Assembly (NCBI GenBank): GCA_965240325.2 | Contig: OZ251222.1 | Location: forward strand, 1,054,001 to 1,118,000 | Source of the DNA: Rebecca billardiae RCC1528 | Lineage: Eukaryota; Haptophyta | Reading direction: 5' to 3' | Length of the DNA stretch: 64,000 bases | Shown: in pieces, positions 29,619-41,501 of the stretch | Layout: each line of letters starts with the position of its first letter | Position numbering within the stretch: the stretch's first letter is position 1 | Notes under the pieces: model-generated | What the model was told of the DNA's origin: nothing | The model's database searches: none | Seen by the model: the letters and a program-made list of their open reading frames with translations, nothing else | Position numbers and translations under genes: made by a program

Positions 29619-31083
29619 TCAGACGTCGTAGTTGCGCAGCAGCCAGAAGCCCTGCACGCCGTCGTCCTCCAGCTCTTTCTGCACGGCGATAAAGTGCAGC
29701 CCGCGCGCTTCGCGGCACGCGCGAGTGAAGGCCGCCGCCTGCAGACGCGCGCGCGGCCCGGGACGCGCGTCAGCCCGAGCGTCAGCCAGGCGTGCGCACG
29801 CGCGGCGCGTGCGCGTGCGCGCGGCGCGGCGCGGAGCGCACCTCCTCGCGCTGTTTGAGATCCCACAGCTTTGCAAACATGTACTGCGTGTCAATGCCCA
29901 CCTCCAGGAGCAGATCTCCACCCTCCAGATTGACCGAGATCGACGCGAGCTCCGTCCCAGACATCCACGCAGCCAGCGGCTCGGCGCGGCCCGAGGTGAT
30001 GAGCAGGCCCGGGATCGGCGTGTCATCGGGCAAGTCGATGTCGTCGACGGAGAAGAGCGTGCCGAAGCCGATGTTCGACGCGTCGATGCTCCGCTTGGGC
30101 CCGCGCAGCTCGCTGATCTGCGCCGCGCGCGAAGCGCGCGCGGCCGCAGCGGCGAGCAGGAGGGCACAGCCGGGCGCGTCGCAGGGCAGAGGCAGGGGTG
30201 AGCGGCGTGCGGCGTGGGGCTGAAGGGGAGGGCGTCTCGACGCGCCGTGCGCCGCGCACGCTTCCGCCACACGCCCCGCGCCACCGCCGCCGCCTCCGCC
30301 ACCGCCGCAGGCGCCGCTGCACACCGGCAAGTTGACAAACACCCACTTGTCTCCGCGCAGCGCGTCCGGCATCTTGGTCGGCACGCGGTCCAGGGCGGGG
30401 CGGGCGCGCTCCTCCTCGGCGAGGGCCTCGTTGTACCCCGGCATCGTGGGGTACGTGTCGCCGTAGCGCTGCTCGAGCCAGTTGCGCAGCTCGTACGTGC
30501 GCCGCGTCGGCACAGTCAGCACTGGGAGCTCAGAGAGCGCGACACCGATCATCGACTGCATCTCGGAGCGGAAGAAGCGCACCTGGGTGGGGCGCACCTC
30601 CGCGCGGTCGATGAGCGCCTGCACGCGCTTGCGCAGCTCGCGCGAGTTGATCAGCGACGAGGGCAGCGGCTCCACGTGCCGCATCACGCCGTTCGAATCG
30701 CACACGAGCAGCTCCCACAGCTTCTTGCCCATGTCGTTGGTCACCGGCCGCGTGTATAGGTCGAGCTCCCAGATGGGCGACGGGGGCCCGCGACGCGCCG
30801 AGCGCGGCGCGGCCGACGGCGGTGCGCCCGCAGCCGGACCGGCCTGGGCGTCCGACGGCGGGGGTGGCGTAGACGCCATGCGCGCCACTGCTCGAGGCGC
30901 GGCGCGCGCGCGCGCGCACTGCGCGTCGACGCATGCCTGCGCCACCGGGAGCGCGTGTGGCTGCACGCGCGTGGCGATACCACGTCCGCCGACCGACGCC
31001 ACGCTGCCCGCAGCTGCCGCCACCGTCGCCGGCGCGATGCCGACCGCTGCAACCCACAGCGCTGTCGCGGCGTGGGCTCTCAT
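29619..31083 (-). CDS. TAB2/ATAB2-like plastid translation factor, 3 exons
   Basis: Exons in coding order are 31083-30325, 30117-29842 and 29738-29619 (384 residues), all phase 0. The family signature is clear: WELDLYTRPV, then RPTQVRFFRSEMQSMIG, RRTYELRNWLEQRYGDTYP and, after intron 1, LPDDTPIPGLLI, EPLAAWMSGTELASI and GLHFIAVQKE...GFWLLRN. In Chlamydomonas and Arabidopsis this protein binds RNA and is needed for translation of photosystem I (psaB) and other plastid mRNAs. The N-terminus (MRAHAATALWVAAVGIAPAT) is hydrophobic and Ala-rich, then Arg-containing, as expected of a bipartite leader for a secondary plastid. The ATG at 31083 was chosen for that leader. The first intron runs through a Gly/Ala-coding GC tract. 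Confidence 0.9.
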
Positions 31084-31347
31084 CGTGTCAGCGATGGGGT
31101 ACGCGTCGCGCGCAATTCCAGCACGCTTATTCTCGAAAACTTTCCATTTAATTGGGCCACGCACCTTGCACGCACGAGATCTTCTGTGCTGAGATCTCCA
31201 CCCGACCGGAAGGACGACGCCGCGACGCAGAAGCTCTCCGCTCAGCGAAGGCCCCGGCGCGGCAGCCATGTGAAGGTTGTATGACGTTATCTATCGCCGC
31301 CGCCATGTGTCCTTGGTCAGCGCAGGGTGACTGAGGAGCTTGCCCTC

Positions 31348-32132
31348 ATGGAGGGCGGCGAGCTCTCGGATGAGGAGGCTGTGCCGTCGGGCCAGAGGCG
31401 CGGCACGACGATCTCCGCGCCCTCGACCAAGGAGACCATCGACAAGCTGTGCAAGCGGCTCAGCGCCGAGGACCACGCGGAGGTGATCAAGCTGGTCGAG
31501 GAGCTGCAGAGAAGGCGGGCGGACATGGGCCGGCTGCGCTACCAGGCCGAGCAGGCCAAGGCGCAGCTGGCGCCGGTGGTGCAGGAGCGCGAGGCGGCGA
31601 AGCAGGTCGCCGAGTTCGAGCGCAACACGCGCATCGCGCTCGAGGAGGACCTCAAGGAGCAGCGCGTCTTCATCGCCGCGTGCGCCAAGGCAGTCTCGCG
31701 CACCTCTGTCGCGCTCAGCGACGCGATCCGCGTGCGGAGCGTGGCGCGCGTGGAGGAGGCAGTGAACGACCTGCGCCCGGTGCAGATGCGGATCGTGGTG
31801 AACGGCGCGACGCAGCACGCAGCCGAGCGCCAAGCCGTCTCCTTCCTCGAGAACAACTTCCCGCTCTTCAGCCACAACGTGCGCGCCGGCGCCGCGACTG
31901 CCGTCGGCGCGTCGCCTGAGGACGCGGACGCACGTGTGCGCACGGGCATCGACCTGGTCTCGCTCTTCAACGCGGTGGACGACGAGGCCTTCGAGGACGA
32001 GCAGCGGCAGCTGGTGCTCAGCCGCGTGCGACAAGCCGCGGGCGACGTCGTCGCGAGCGAAGTCACCGAGAGCGAGCGCGCCGGCGGCTCACTCGGCGCG
32101 GCCGCAGTGAACGCCCTGGCGGCGATTGCAGC

Positions 32133-32174
<42 letters not shown>

Positions 32175-33840
32175 GCAGGGAGGGTCGAAACGGGTGGGCT
32201 GCGCGAGCGTGGCGGGCGCGGCCGTCGCGCCATTCGACGACCACATCTCCGAGAGCGAGGCGAGCAGCGTCGCCGAGTGGGCCGACGAGCACGCGCCGAG
32301 GGCGCTGTATGGCGCGCGCCCCCCGAGGCCTGGCGCACGGCGCGTGTCTCTGCCACCGGCGGGCGTGGGCGCGGGCGGACGGCCCGGGCGGGTGGGCGGG
32401 CGGAAGGGCTCCACGGCAACCGACGCGAGCGAGCCCGCTCCCGCCAGGCGGTACAGCGCCGCGTCCACCTCCGCCGCCGCCGCCGCCCGCCTGCTCAGCA
32501 CCGTGAGCGAGAAGGTTGACGCATCGAGCAGCGGCCGCGCGGGGCGGCGCCGCCCGTCCGGTGGCACCGGCCAGCCTCCGCTCGAGCGCTCGTCCACGAT
32601 GGCGTGCGACCGGAGCGTCTCCGCGGAGGAGGCGACGAGCGCGTATGTGGGCGCCGGCGCCGCGCATCGCCTGGCTCGCCGCGTCTCGGGCAGCGGGAGC
32701 GGCGGAGGCTCGTTCAAAGGGCCGGGTGGCGCGGCGGGCGGCGCGCCGGCCTCGGGAGGGCGCGGCGCGGCCGACGGCGCGGGCAGCAGGCGTGGCAGCG
32801 CGCAGGTCGCACCCAAGCTGCGCCGGAGCGCGTCGGAGCGCGTGCCCTCCGGCAGCGACGCGAGCCTCGGCTCGGCGGGCGAGATGAAAACCGGCCCGGC
32901 GGCGGCGGCCGTCGCTGCTGCCCGCGCCGCAGTGGCGGAGCTCGCCGCAGAGGCCGAAGCGGAGTTGGCTAGCCGTCTTGCGTACGCCGGCGGCGCGCCG
33001 CCGCGCGCGGCAGCTGACGGCCCTGGCCGAGCCGTGGCGGGGTACGCGCAGGCCGACGCGCCGCGCGAGGTGCGCCGCTCGCCAAGCGTCACGTTCGCGT
33101 CCACGGACGGCCTGCCGCTCGGCGCCATCCCCACGGCGCTGCCGCCGAGGCTGCCGCGCGCACACAGCGGCCCGGCCGAAGCCCTCGGAGGCGGCGCTGC
33201 GGTTGGAGTGGATGGCGGCGGCGGCAGCCTGGACTCCGCGCTGTGGGTGGGCTCGGGCGCGGGGGCGGCGAATGAGGCCGCCCACGCCTCCAGCTCGGCG
33301 CTCGGCGCCGCAGCCGACACGCCGCAGCCTGCGCCGCGCTCAGGCGCCCAGGCGGCGGCGGCGGGCGGAGGGGCGGCGACGCTCAGCCCGGGACCCGGTA
33401 TCTCGGCCGTCGAGATCACGCCAGCGGAGGAGCCGAAGGGCGCGGGTGAGGCAGAGGCGGCGGCGGGCACGAGCGGCGCGAGCGGCCGTGCCGGCGCCGC
33501 CGCCGCGCCCCTGAACGTGCGCCGCGGCTCACGGCACGTCCTGCTGGGCCTCCCAGCAGACGGCGAGGGGGCGGCCTCGGCCGCGGCGCCGTCTCCGACC
33601 ATGCGGCTCGCGCCCCAGGACACGGTGGACCAGGCTGCGTTCAACTTCACGCTCGCGGCGGGCTCGGACACTGGCCGCGCCGCAAGCGGCGACGCCGCGA
33701 AGCTGCGCCCAAGCGACGGCCCACAGGTGCACGTGCTCGAACGCGCGCACGTGAAGCTGCCCGCGCCGCCCATCCACGCGTCGCCCAAGCTGCCCAGCAC
33801 ACCAAAGTCGCACGCGCAAGATTCGTTCCTGTTCTCGTGA
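31348..33840 (+). CDS. Large coiled-coil and disordered protein, unknown function
   Basis: 830 residues. The frame extends 21 bp upstream of the ATG at 31348, with no earlier ATG in that stretch. Residues 1-40 are acidic and Ser/Thr-rich. Residues about 45-150 are a charged helix or coiled coil (EVIKLVEELQRRRADMGRLR). Residues about 150-250 may be a compact alpha-helical region (SFLENNFPLFSHNVRAG, DLVSLFNAVDDEAFEDEQ). The remaining 570 residues are Ala/Gly/Ser/Pro/Arg-rich with scattered RRxS sites (RRVSLP, RRYSA, RRPSG) that resemble basophilic-kinase targets. I do not recognise a family. Head to head with the TAB2 gene, 264 bp apart. Confidence 0.6.
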
Positions 33841-34225
33841 CGGCCCGCGATGGCGTGGGCCACTGGTTGGCGGCGAGGCTGTCGACCGCCGGGATCGTAG
33901 GTCGCCGCAACATGCGTGTGGCCGAGCACGGGGGTGCCCCGACCGCTGAGCGCACTACTCATCAGATTATCAGAGTCGAAAATCGTCGTATACGCAGTCA
34001 GCGGAAAATTATTGCATGGGCTTCCACCCCAGCATGCAAATAAAAAAAGGAGCAACGGATGTCGATCTGCTCGCACTCGGTTCGCTCCACACGTCAAAGG
34101 GTGGCCCCGGCCAAAGTTTGCATCTCGAGATCGCCATCTCCCAGTGCTGCACAGCCGTCGTCATCAAGTACCCACCCGCTTGCGCACCCCAAACCGGCTG
34201 GGCTGGCGGGTGGCACGTGAGCACG

Positions 34226-35913
34226 ATGCTCGCGCGCCGATTCAGCAGCGCGGATGGGTCGACCGTGGTCGACCCTCCGCCTCGGCTGTCTCCGTTGGAT
34301 ATGGGCGAGGCCATCCAGGCTCTCCGCAACTCCACCATGTTCTCGACGCTCTCGGAGGCCAACCTGCGGCGCGTGGCCGGCCGCATGCACCGGCTGGAGT
34401 TCAACAAGGGTGATGTGCTGATGCGCCAGGGGGAGGCCCAGGAGCACATGTACGTGGTCACCTCGGGCACGGTGAAGCGCGAGCGGTACGAGCGTGGCCG
34501 TGTGCACGACACCGAGACCCTCGGCGCCTCGCACTCGCTCAACACGATTGGCGCATTGCATCTGCTCAGATGCGAGCCCACCTACGCGACCGCGCGGTGC
34601 GAGTCGCCCATCGTCGCGTACCGGTTGAGCTCGACCGACCTGGACGAGCTGCTGTGCTCGCCATCGATCGCAAAGGAGGTCGTCTTCGCGCTCACGCGGG
34701 AGATCAAGCGCCAGTCGATCAAGCTGCGCACGCCGCTGCTCGAGCAGCACTCGCTCCAGCTGCCGATCGTCCCCACGTCGGTCGCCGCCGCGATCGAGTC
34801 GTTCTACCGCTCGGCGCTCAACTCGTGGCTCAACTACCGGCTCACCGGGCACTCCGCCGCGCTGTTCCCCAACATGCACGTGCAGCTGCCCACGCGCGTG
34901 CTCTACATCAACGGCTTCAAGATCATCCGGCAGACTCTGGACGAGCACGTGCAGCCGGACGATTACTCCCACCCCGACGCCGTGCGCTGGCTCAAGGTGG
35001 GGGGGGCGCGTGCGCGCGAGGGCGCGCGGGTGGGAGTCGATGGAGCCGTGGCGCGTGGGCCTGGCTGGGTTGGGCGCGCGCCGCCAAGCGTGTGCCCGCT
35101 CGAGTGCCCACGCGCGCGCGCTTGACGTGACGGCGCGCTGGGCCGCTGCTGCGCCGGCGCCGCGCGCGCCCTGATCTCCGCCCATCCCGCCGACGCGCTC
35201 GCGCGCAGGCGATCACGCCAGGCCTCGCGATGACGCCTGTCTCGAGCGTGCTCGAGGCGTGCAACGCCGGCCACTCCAACCCGGAGCCCCTCGCCCTCCG
35301 CTGGATGCGTGGGCTCGTGCCGCGCGCCGGCCGCGAGGTGATTTTCGGCATTGGCTTGAACCAGCTCTCCGAATATTGCGAGGAGCGCGTGCCGGTGCAG
35401 GACCCGATGCGCCGCTCCTTCTTCGGTGCGCACGGCATGGGCGTCGACGCCGCTCGCCTCGCGGCACGCCACGCCGCGCCCCCGGCGCGCGGCTCACGCG
35501 CCCCCGACACGCCCAACCCGGCTGCGCGCCCTGCTGCGCGCCCTTCCGGCCCTCCAGGCTCTCTGACTGCGGGCATCATCTGCGGCTACCTCAGCCACGT
35601 GCCGCACAACCTGTCGACGCTCAAGCTGCTGCACCCAGAGAAGACGTACATGCAGCACACGCACGACCTGATCAGGACCTCGTACCTGCGCGTGCCGCGC
35701 ACTGTGCCCAAGCCGGCGCGGTGGGCGACGGCGGCCATCCTGGCGTTTGCGGCGCCCGCGGGCCTCACCGTGCGGACGACGCAGATCGCGGGCAGCTTCT
35801 GCATCATCAACGGCGTGATTGCCGCCATGAGCCGGAGCAAGAACGGCAACGGCAACGGCAACGGCGCTTATGCCACCACCGCCCTCGGCACCACGGTCCC
35901 GCTGAGGCGATGA
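34226..35913 (+). CDS. Cyclic-nucleotide-binding domain fused to a mitochondrial-carrier-like domain, 3 exons
   Basis: Exons are 34226-34996, 35209-35425 and 35558-35913 (447 residues). The frame is open from an ATG at 34016, but the ATG at 34226 begins MLARRFSSADG, a plausible mitochondrial presequence, and the earlier 70 residues look non-coding. Residues about 30-160 form a cNMP-binding beta-barrel-like domain (FNKGDVLMRQGEAQEHMYVVTSG is diagnostic), although the phosphate-binding cassette is not well conserved. Residues about 170-430 are carrier-like: AITPGLAMTPVSSVLEA, EVIFGIGLNQLSEYCEE and LTAGIICGYLSHVPHNLS resemble the gated helices of SLC25-type carriers, in a divergent form. Intron 1 lies near the domain boundary. 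Transport substrate and ligand are unknown. An Asn/Gly repeat is near the C-terminus. Confidence 0.7.
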
Positions 35914-36977
35914 GCACCTCCACCAGTCAGCAGGCGCACTCGCACGCACCCGGCGCACACGAGTTCCCAGCCAGCACCCTGTCTAGCGGCTTGTCTTGCC
36001 CTGTGCCCCAGCGGCGGCCACCCGTCACCACACAGTCCGGCACTGCACACCCTGCACGCACCATCATGCATTCAATCCAGCACACTACCGCGCAGCTCGC
36101 ACTGTAACGACAGGGCGCCGCTCCTTCCGATGCCGCGCACCCGGTTTGAGTCCACGCCTCTGAGCCGCTGAGCCGCTGACCGCTCCCGCCGGCGGCATCA
36201 TCATCCGATCAATATCTCACTGCCGTACAGGTCTAGGCCTGCCCCGGAGCCCCAAGCCGGGTACTGGGGCTGCCACCATCCGTCCGACATGTAGTGTGAT
36301 GTGACGTCCGTCTGCTCGCCCTTCGGGGCGGCCATTCAGATATATATATATGTGTCCTCCTGCATGAAGAGCGACGCGACGCCATTGAGTATGGACGAAC
36401 ATCACCCACAGTCTGCGTGATGTGCATGCGAGGGCAGGTATTGCAGCATATATGCGAGCATGCAGCAAATGCCGATACACACCATGCCGAAATGGTGATG
36501 TATAAATATATACTTGCGCGTGGTGGGGATTTCGCAACGAGCACAAGCAAAGAACGCAGAGGAGATGGCGGGACCTCGGGCTTTGCAGATGCGCAGGCCG
36601 AAGCAGGGGCTGCCGAGAGATGAGCAGCTCGGCCCGAAAGGTCGTGTAACCGATGATCGAGCGAGCTCTGCTTAGGTGGGCTGCTTGATATGAACTTTGG
36701 TAAGTTGCCACGCCGACTTAAGATGACCTTGTATATGATCTCGAGCGCCGGATAGTGGAGAGGAGCGGGTACTTACAGAGGAGCCAGTGTGGTTGGCCGA
36801 TATGAAAGGACCAGCGCCCGCCATGATGATGATAAAGGATAGCTCCGTGGCCGATGAGCTCCGGAAATCGACTGCAACTACCTGCAGGACCTAGAAGACG
36901 ATGGCGGCCCTTGTCCACCAGCTGCGCGTTGCCTTTCCAGCCTCCCGACACACTCGGTTATAACTCCGTTATAACGC

Positions 36978-37110
<133 letters not shown>

Positions 37111-37785
37111 TGGCTGCTTCACTCTTCAGCCGGCCGCGCCGTGACGCCGCGACGCGCCGTGACTGCCGTCGGCGTCTGTTACTCAGTGTCTGTCCGCGGT
37201 GTATTAAGCTTGTGGTGATAACGACCGATGAAGGCTCGTGGTCACTTACTGATCTGCAGCCGCACCGGCTGAGCCGGACAGTGAACGTCTGGGCAAAACG
37301 GGCGCGCCACAGGCCGCACGTTACGAAGGCACGCGGCTCGCCTTAGACTCTAGTTAGACGCGCGACAGGCGCCGTACCAAAAGAAAGGCAGTCGCCCGAG
37401 CCATCGACTCCATCGCTTGCCGAGCCAGCGGGGGAGCGCACCGAGCGCGTTGCTAAGCCGAAGTTCATCAGCGCAGCTGCTGTCATGGCGCTAGGCCAGG
37501 CTGCCAGATGAGTATACGTGACTCATAAATATGACCGCGTTCCGCGGTCCTTTTCTGCATAGAATCAACGCAGTTGGGGGCCCGCGGTGGCCGTGCAATC
37601 GCGGCTCTCCGCCGTAGTGGCAGTTCGCCAGTTGAAGTCGGTTCTGAGATGACTGAAGCTATTAGTCCGACCGTCGCCCTGCCTGCGCGACCGCGAGACT
37701 CATTCACACTTCACACAATCACAGCAGCGGACCTGAGACCGCACCCGGCACCGGTCGTCAAATCGGACGTCCGTCTGACAACTAG

Positions 37786-37927
37786 CTGCCAAATGTCCAA
37801 CTGGCTGATCAGCTCGGATCCGACCCGTCCGCGATCGTGCCATCGGCATCGGAATTACTACTAGTAGCTGCCAAACTGTGTCCAACTCTGGCTGATCAGC
37901 TCGGATCCGACCCGTCCGCGATCGTGC
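37786..37927. repeat. Tandem duplication, period about 80 bp
   Basis: The block GGCTGATCAGCTCGGATCCG followed by ACCCGTCCGCGATCGTGCC occurs twice, each preceded by a CTGCCAAA...GTCCAACT segment, about 80 bp apart. Confidence 0.85.
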
Positions 37928-38639
37928 CGAGTGAGTCGTGCCGCGGAGCTCGGAGTACTGAAGGAGTCGGGTGTGACAGCAGGGTGCTTTAGCGCTGCGG
38001 CCCGTGCCAGCCAACGACCAGACGTACTCTGGCCACTTGACCCGTTGCACGGGTGAGTGACCGTACGCCCTGCCTAGTGCCTACCGCGCGCGCCGCGCGA
38101 CCGGCGACTCGGGGTGATGGAGAGCGGATGGCGACAGCAGCAGCAGTCCTCATGAAGACGATGAAACTGGCGGCACGGGTGCACGAGGTGGCAGGCGAAA
38201 GCGCGCCGACGAGACCGCATTTGACACACCTGAGCCGCACGCGCGTGCCGTCGCCCGAGCGGCGAGCGCTGCAAACGCGCAACCGTACCGCGCGCGCCAC
38301 GACGGCGCGGCACTAGCTGATGCAGGCCGTACTGCCGGCACTGCTTCTGCGATCATGCGCCACGGTCGCAGCTGACTGCGTGAGCAGCAAGCGGGAGGCG
38401 GGTCCGGAGGCACGTGCAGGCGCCGTCCCGCATATCCGCCATGCCTGGGCACGTCACCTCCGACGATCCGGATGTGGCCCAGTCCGGACGTCACGCGATC
38501 CGGGAAGACGAGTACGATTCGCTCGTAACGAACCGTTACACTAATGTCACGTCCAGCTGACGTCCAGATCGCACTTTACTTAAGGGAATCAGCTGGGCGC
38601 GGTTTTTTTTGGCCTGATAGACCTCTCAATGCGATCTCA

Positions 38640-38816
38640 AAAACTCGAAACTCGGTCTCCGCCAGCCCTAAAAATCGCCCCCCGTCCCTTTTTTTCCGCC
38701 GCCCCCCGTCCCTTTTTTCTTGACGATCAAAGATCTTTTTGAAACGTGGTTCGGGCCCGCTGGTGCGGGCTCCACGCTGCGCGCTCCGCCCTGCACCGCG
38801 GGCCATAAGTCATAAT
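38640..38816 (-). repeat. Dispersed repeat, copy 1 (inverted relative to 44472-44625)
   Basis: Reverse-complement of this block matches 44472-44625: both read TGGCCCGCGGTGCAGGGCGG, then GCTCC/GAGCCC, an AAAAGATCTTT...GATCA segment, GGGACG and GATTTTTAGGG/GATTTTGAGGG. Identity is imperfect. No coding capacity is visible. Confidence 0.8.
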
Positions 38817-39204
38817 CCGGTGGCCCCATCATTCATCAGACATCATCAACCGCGTCGGTATAAAGCTGGCGGGAAAGCTGAGACTGCTATGTGGCCCGTA
38901 TATATATCGTCAATAAAGTTGTATTTGATGATGACTGACACTAGCTGCTGCTATGTTGTCGTCATTGACTGTGTCTACTACACGTATCGCGACTACTGTG
39001 ACACGCCCGCGCGGTACGAGGGAGCTAACCCATATATACATATATATTGGCCGCCATATATTATTCCAAAAGCACGAACTCCGAGGACGTGGGTGGAACT
39101 ACAAATACAATCAGCATATCAATTATTATAATTCGTCTTCTGACGAAGTAGGCTAATTTTAAAATACGTATATATATAATCCTGGCTCGCCACGTATCAC
39201 CATC

Positions 39205-40887
39205 TCACGGGCTGGGATCCAGGTCGATCGCGTGTGCAGCGCAACGACCGGAGTCGTCGTCTGACGGAGCCTCCGAGAGGCAAAATGTTGATGTCGTCGT
39301 TGCCTCGAACGGCATCATCGCCACATCAGGAGAGCCCGGTGGCGACTGCGATGCCTCCGGCGGCGACATGGTCTGGGGCGAGTGCACTGGGCCCTGCCAA
39401 TGCCAGTCGTCTGCGGCGGGTAGCATCTCGGTCGTCTCGCCAGCATCGGGCGTCTCATCTGCCGCATCGCCGCGAGGGCTGGCCGACTCCACAGCGCTTC
39501 GGTTGGGGAGAGGCGTGCCGACCTCCGCAGCGTGCCCACGCTCGTCCGCGGCCAAGGAGGCACCGCGAGAAGCGGGGCTGAGCGGCGCGTCGTCCTCCTC
39601 GCTCGTGAGCCGGTCGTCCGCGGTGATGTCCAGGTCAACCGCGCCATCCTCCTCCGTGAGGTCCAGCTCCGCCAGCCGGCCCTGAACCGATGCGCGAGGA
39701 GCGTGCGGCGGTTGCTCTGGGTGCGTGCGCGCGCGCGGAGCGCTCGAGCCAGCTGCAGCGGACCCGGTGGCACGGGCCGGCGGCGGCATCGCGCCCGCGG
39801 TGCGTGGCGGCGCGGCGGTGCGGGTCGCCGCGTCGAGGCCCAGCCGCACCGCATCGGGCCACAGCAGCCGCTGCTCGCAGCTCGGGCACTTCCCTGCTGC
39901 CGGGATGAGCTCGAGAGTTGCGCGCTCTCCGAGGAAGCGGGCTGCAAGGCAGTGCGGGTGGGCGGCGAGCTGCGCGCACGAGCAGCCGACAAAGTGCGCG
40001 CCGAGGGCGTCGCCGCACAGAGTGCACGGGAGCGCGCGCGCTGTCGGGGCGCGAGTTTCGGCCGTGCGCGCCGCCACGCGCGCGCGGCCCTCCGCCTCGC
40101 CCGTGGCGGGGCGACGCAGCTCGAAGCCGGTGCGGTCCTGGACGGCACCGTCGACGTCGCTGCCACTGTCCGCGCGGTCGAGCATGTCGATGATGGCGTC
40201 CTCTTCATCGCTGCCCTCGTCTTGCCCCTCTCCCTCCACCTCGCCCTCGTCTTCGTCGTCCTCTTCGCCCTCCTCCTCCTCCTCCTCCTCCTCCTCGTCG
40301 TCCATCTCGCTCTCCGCCGCTGCGCCGCGCGCGCGGGCCGCAGAGTGTTGCCGCAGGGCATCGCATGCGCTCGCGTCCCCAGAGGTGATGCGCGCGCGCA
40401 CGTGCTCCGGCACGGCGGGCAAGTGCATCTCGCCGCGGAGCAACTGCTCGTGCCGCTGCACCACGAAGTGAGACGGCTGGTGTGCGCAGCCGAACAGGTG
40501 CACGCCGAGCGGCTGCAACGAGAATGGCTTGGTGTTCAGGATGAGCGCGAGCACCACGAGGCGGGAATCCAGCCGATTCTTCCCGCGGCTCTTGACGTGC
40601 TGGGAGACGGCGTCACGCAGCAGGCGGGACTTGTCCGGCTTCGTCCACGCCCACTCGAACTGCAGCGCGATCGTCTTCGTGGTGAAGCCGTGCACGACGA
40701 GGACGAGTTCCCACGGCCTGAAGCGCGCCGTGCGCAGCGCGCCGCCCTTGATCTCGCCGTTGTGCTGGCGGATCCGACGGAGCGGGCTGACGGTGAAGCC
40801 GACGTAGGTGCGCCCGGCGCCCTTCGGGTGCAGTGACTGTAGCAGGTAGCACGAATACGTCGGCATCCGCGATGGCTCGCGTGCCAT
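39205..40887 (-). CDS. SLX1: SLX1 structure-specific endonuclease catalytic subunit
   Basis: 560 residues, single exon, ATG at 40887. Residues about 10-95 are a GIY-YIG nuclease of SLX1 type: YSCYLLQSL, TYVGFTVSPLRRIRQHNGE, and FEWAWTKPDKSR with the catalytic Arg and Glu. A Cys/His RING/PHD-like domain follows (CTLCGD, FVGCSC, HPHCLAARFL, CPSCEQRLLWPDAVR), as in all SLX1 proteins. Between the two lies an unusually long acidic stretch dominated by Asp/Glu. A further 160 Ser/Asp/Glu-rich residues follow the RING. With SLX4, SLX1 cleaves branched DNA, including Holliday junctions, in the nucleus. The gene is head to head with TRM112, and the shared promoter carries a TTTTGGCGCG E2F-type site. 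Confidence 0.88.
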   Translation of the reverse strand: MAREPSRMPTYSCYLLQSLHPKGAGRTYVGFTVSPLRRIRQHNGEIKGGALRTARFRPWELVLVVHGFTTKTIALQFEWAWTKPDKSRLLRDAVSQHVKSRGKNRLDSRLVVLALILNTKPFSLQPLGVHLFGCAHQPSHFVVQRHEQLLRGEMHLPAVPEHVRARITSGDASACDALRQHSAARARGAAAESEMDDEEEEEEEEEGEEDDEDEGEVEGEGQDEGSDEEDAIIDMLDRADSGSDVDGAVQDRTGFELRRPATGEAEGRARVAARTAETRAPTARALPCTLCGDALGAHFVGCSCAQLAAHPHCLAARFLGERATLELIPAAGKCPSCEQRLLWPDAVRLGLDAATRTAAPPRTAGAMPPPARATGSAAAGSSAPRARTHPEQPPHAPRASVQGRLAELDLTEEDGAVDLDITADDRLTSEEDDAPLSPASRGASLAADERGHAAEVGTPLPNRSAVESASPRGDAADETPDAGETTEMLPAADDWHWQGPVHSPQTMSPPEASQSPPGSPDVAMMPFEATTTSTFCLSEAPSDDDSGRCAAHAIDLDPSP

Positions 40888-40930
40888 GCTCACAGGGCAA
40901 CGGCCTACTACCAGGCGAAAGCCGCCATCG

Positions 40931-40940
40931 TTTTGGCGCG
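40931..40940. promoter_or_regulatory. E2F-type motif in the SLX1/TRM112 divergent promoter
   Basis: TTTTGGCGCG contains TTTGGCGC, a perfect match to TTTSSCGC. It is 43 bp upstream of the SLX1 ATG and 100 bp upstream of the TRM112 ATG. Confidence 0.5.
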
Positions 40941-41040
40941 ATGAGTTCCAGGGCCCTCGCCACTGAGTAGCAGCGGTGCGCGCCGCCGCCGGGTCCTGTC
41001 GTCGTGCCCAACGACGGCCGCGCGGAGCACGGCTCGGAGC

Positions 41041-41501
41041 ATGAAGCTTCTCACGCACAACATGCTCACCTCGCCGGGGAACGCAAAGGGCTTCCCGCTC
41101 AAGATCGAGGCAGAGAGCGTCGAGGAGGTGGAGACGGATTTCAACGCCGAGTTTGTCGCGCGCATGGTGGGCAAGCTCGAGTGGAAGGCCTTGCTAGCGG
41201 CCGTGAAGGAGGTTGGGATTACTGCGCAGCTTCCGCCGGAGGTGCCTGAGAAGTACGAGGAGGACGAGGAGTTCTTGAAAGTGCTGCACCACGTCCTACT
41301 CGAGGTGCGTGCCGGGGACCTTGGATCCGCACTTCGCGTCTGCCCGAACGCGCGCGCATGACTGCGACAACGCCGTGCGCTCATCCGGGTGCGAATGCGA
41401 TGCGTGTTCCTGCGCAGGTGGAAGTGGTGGAGGGCCACCTGGTATGTCCGGAGACTGGTCGGAAATTTCCCGTCAAGGAGGGCATACCCTCCATGATCTA
41501 G
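41041..41501 (+). CDS. TRM112: TRM112-like methyltransferase activator, 2 exons
   Basis: Exons are 41041-41304 and 41418-41501 (115 residues, close to the family's usual 120-135). It starts MKLLTHNMLTS as in TRM112. After the 113-bp intron it ends VEVVEGHLVCPETGRKFPVK then EGIPSMI, the conserved C-terminal strand pair. TRM112 is the obligate partner of several methyltransferases acting on tRNA, rRNA and the release factor eRF1. The N-terminal zinc-binding Cys seen in yeast is not evident, as is also true of some other eukaryotic members. The intron begins GTGCGTGCC and ends GCGCAG. Confidence 0.92.
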
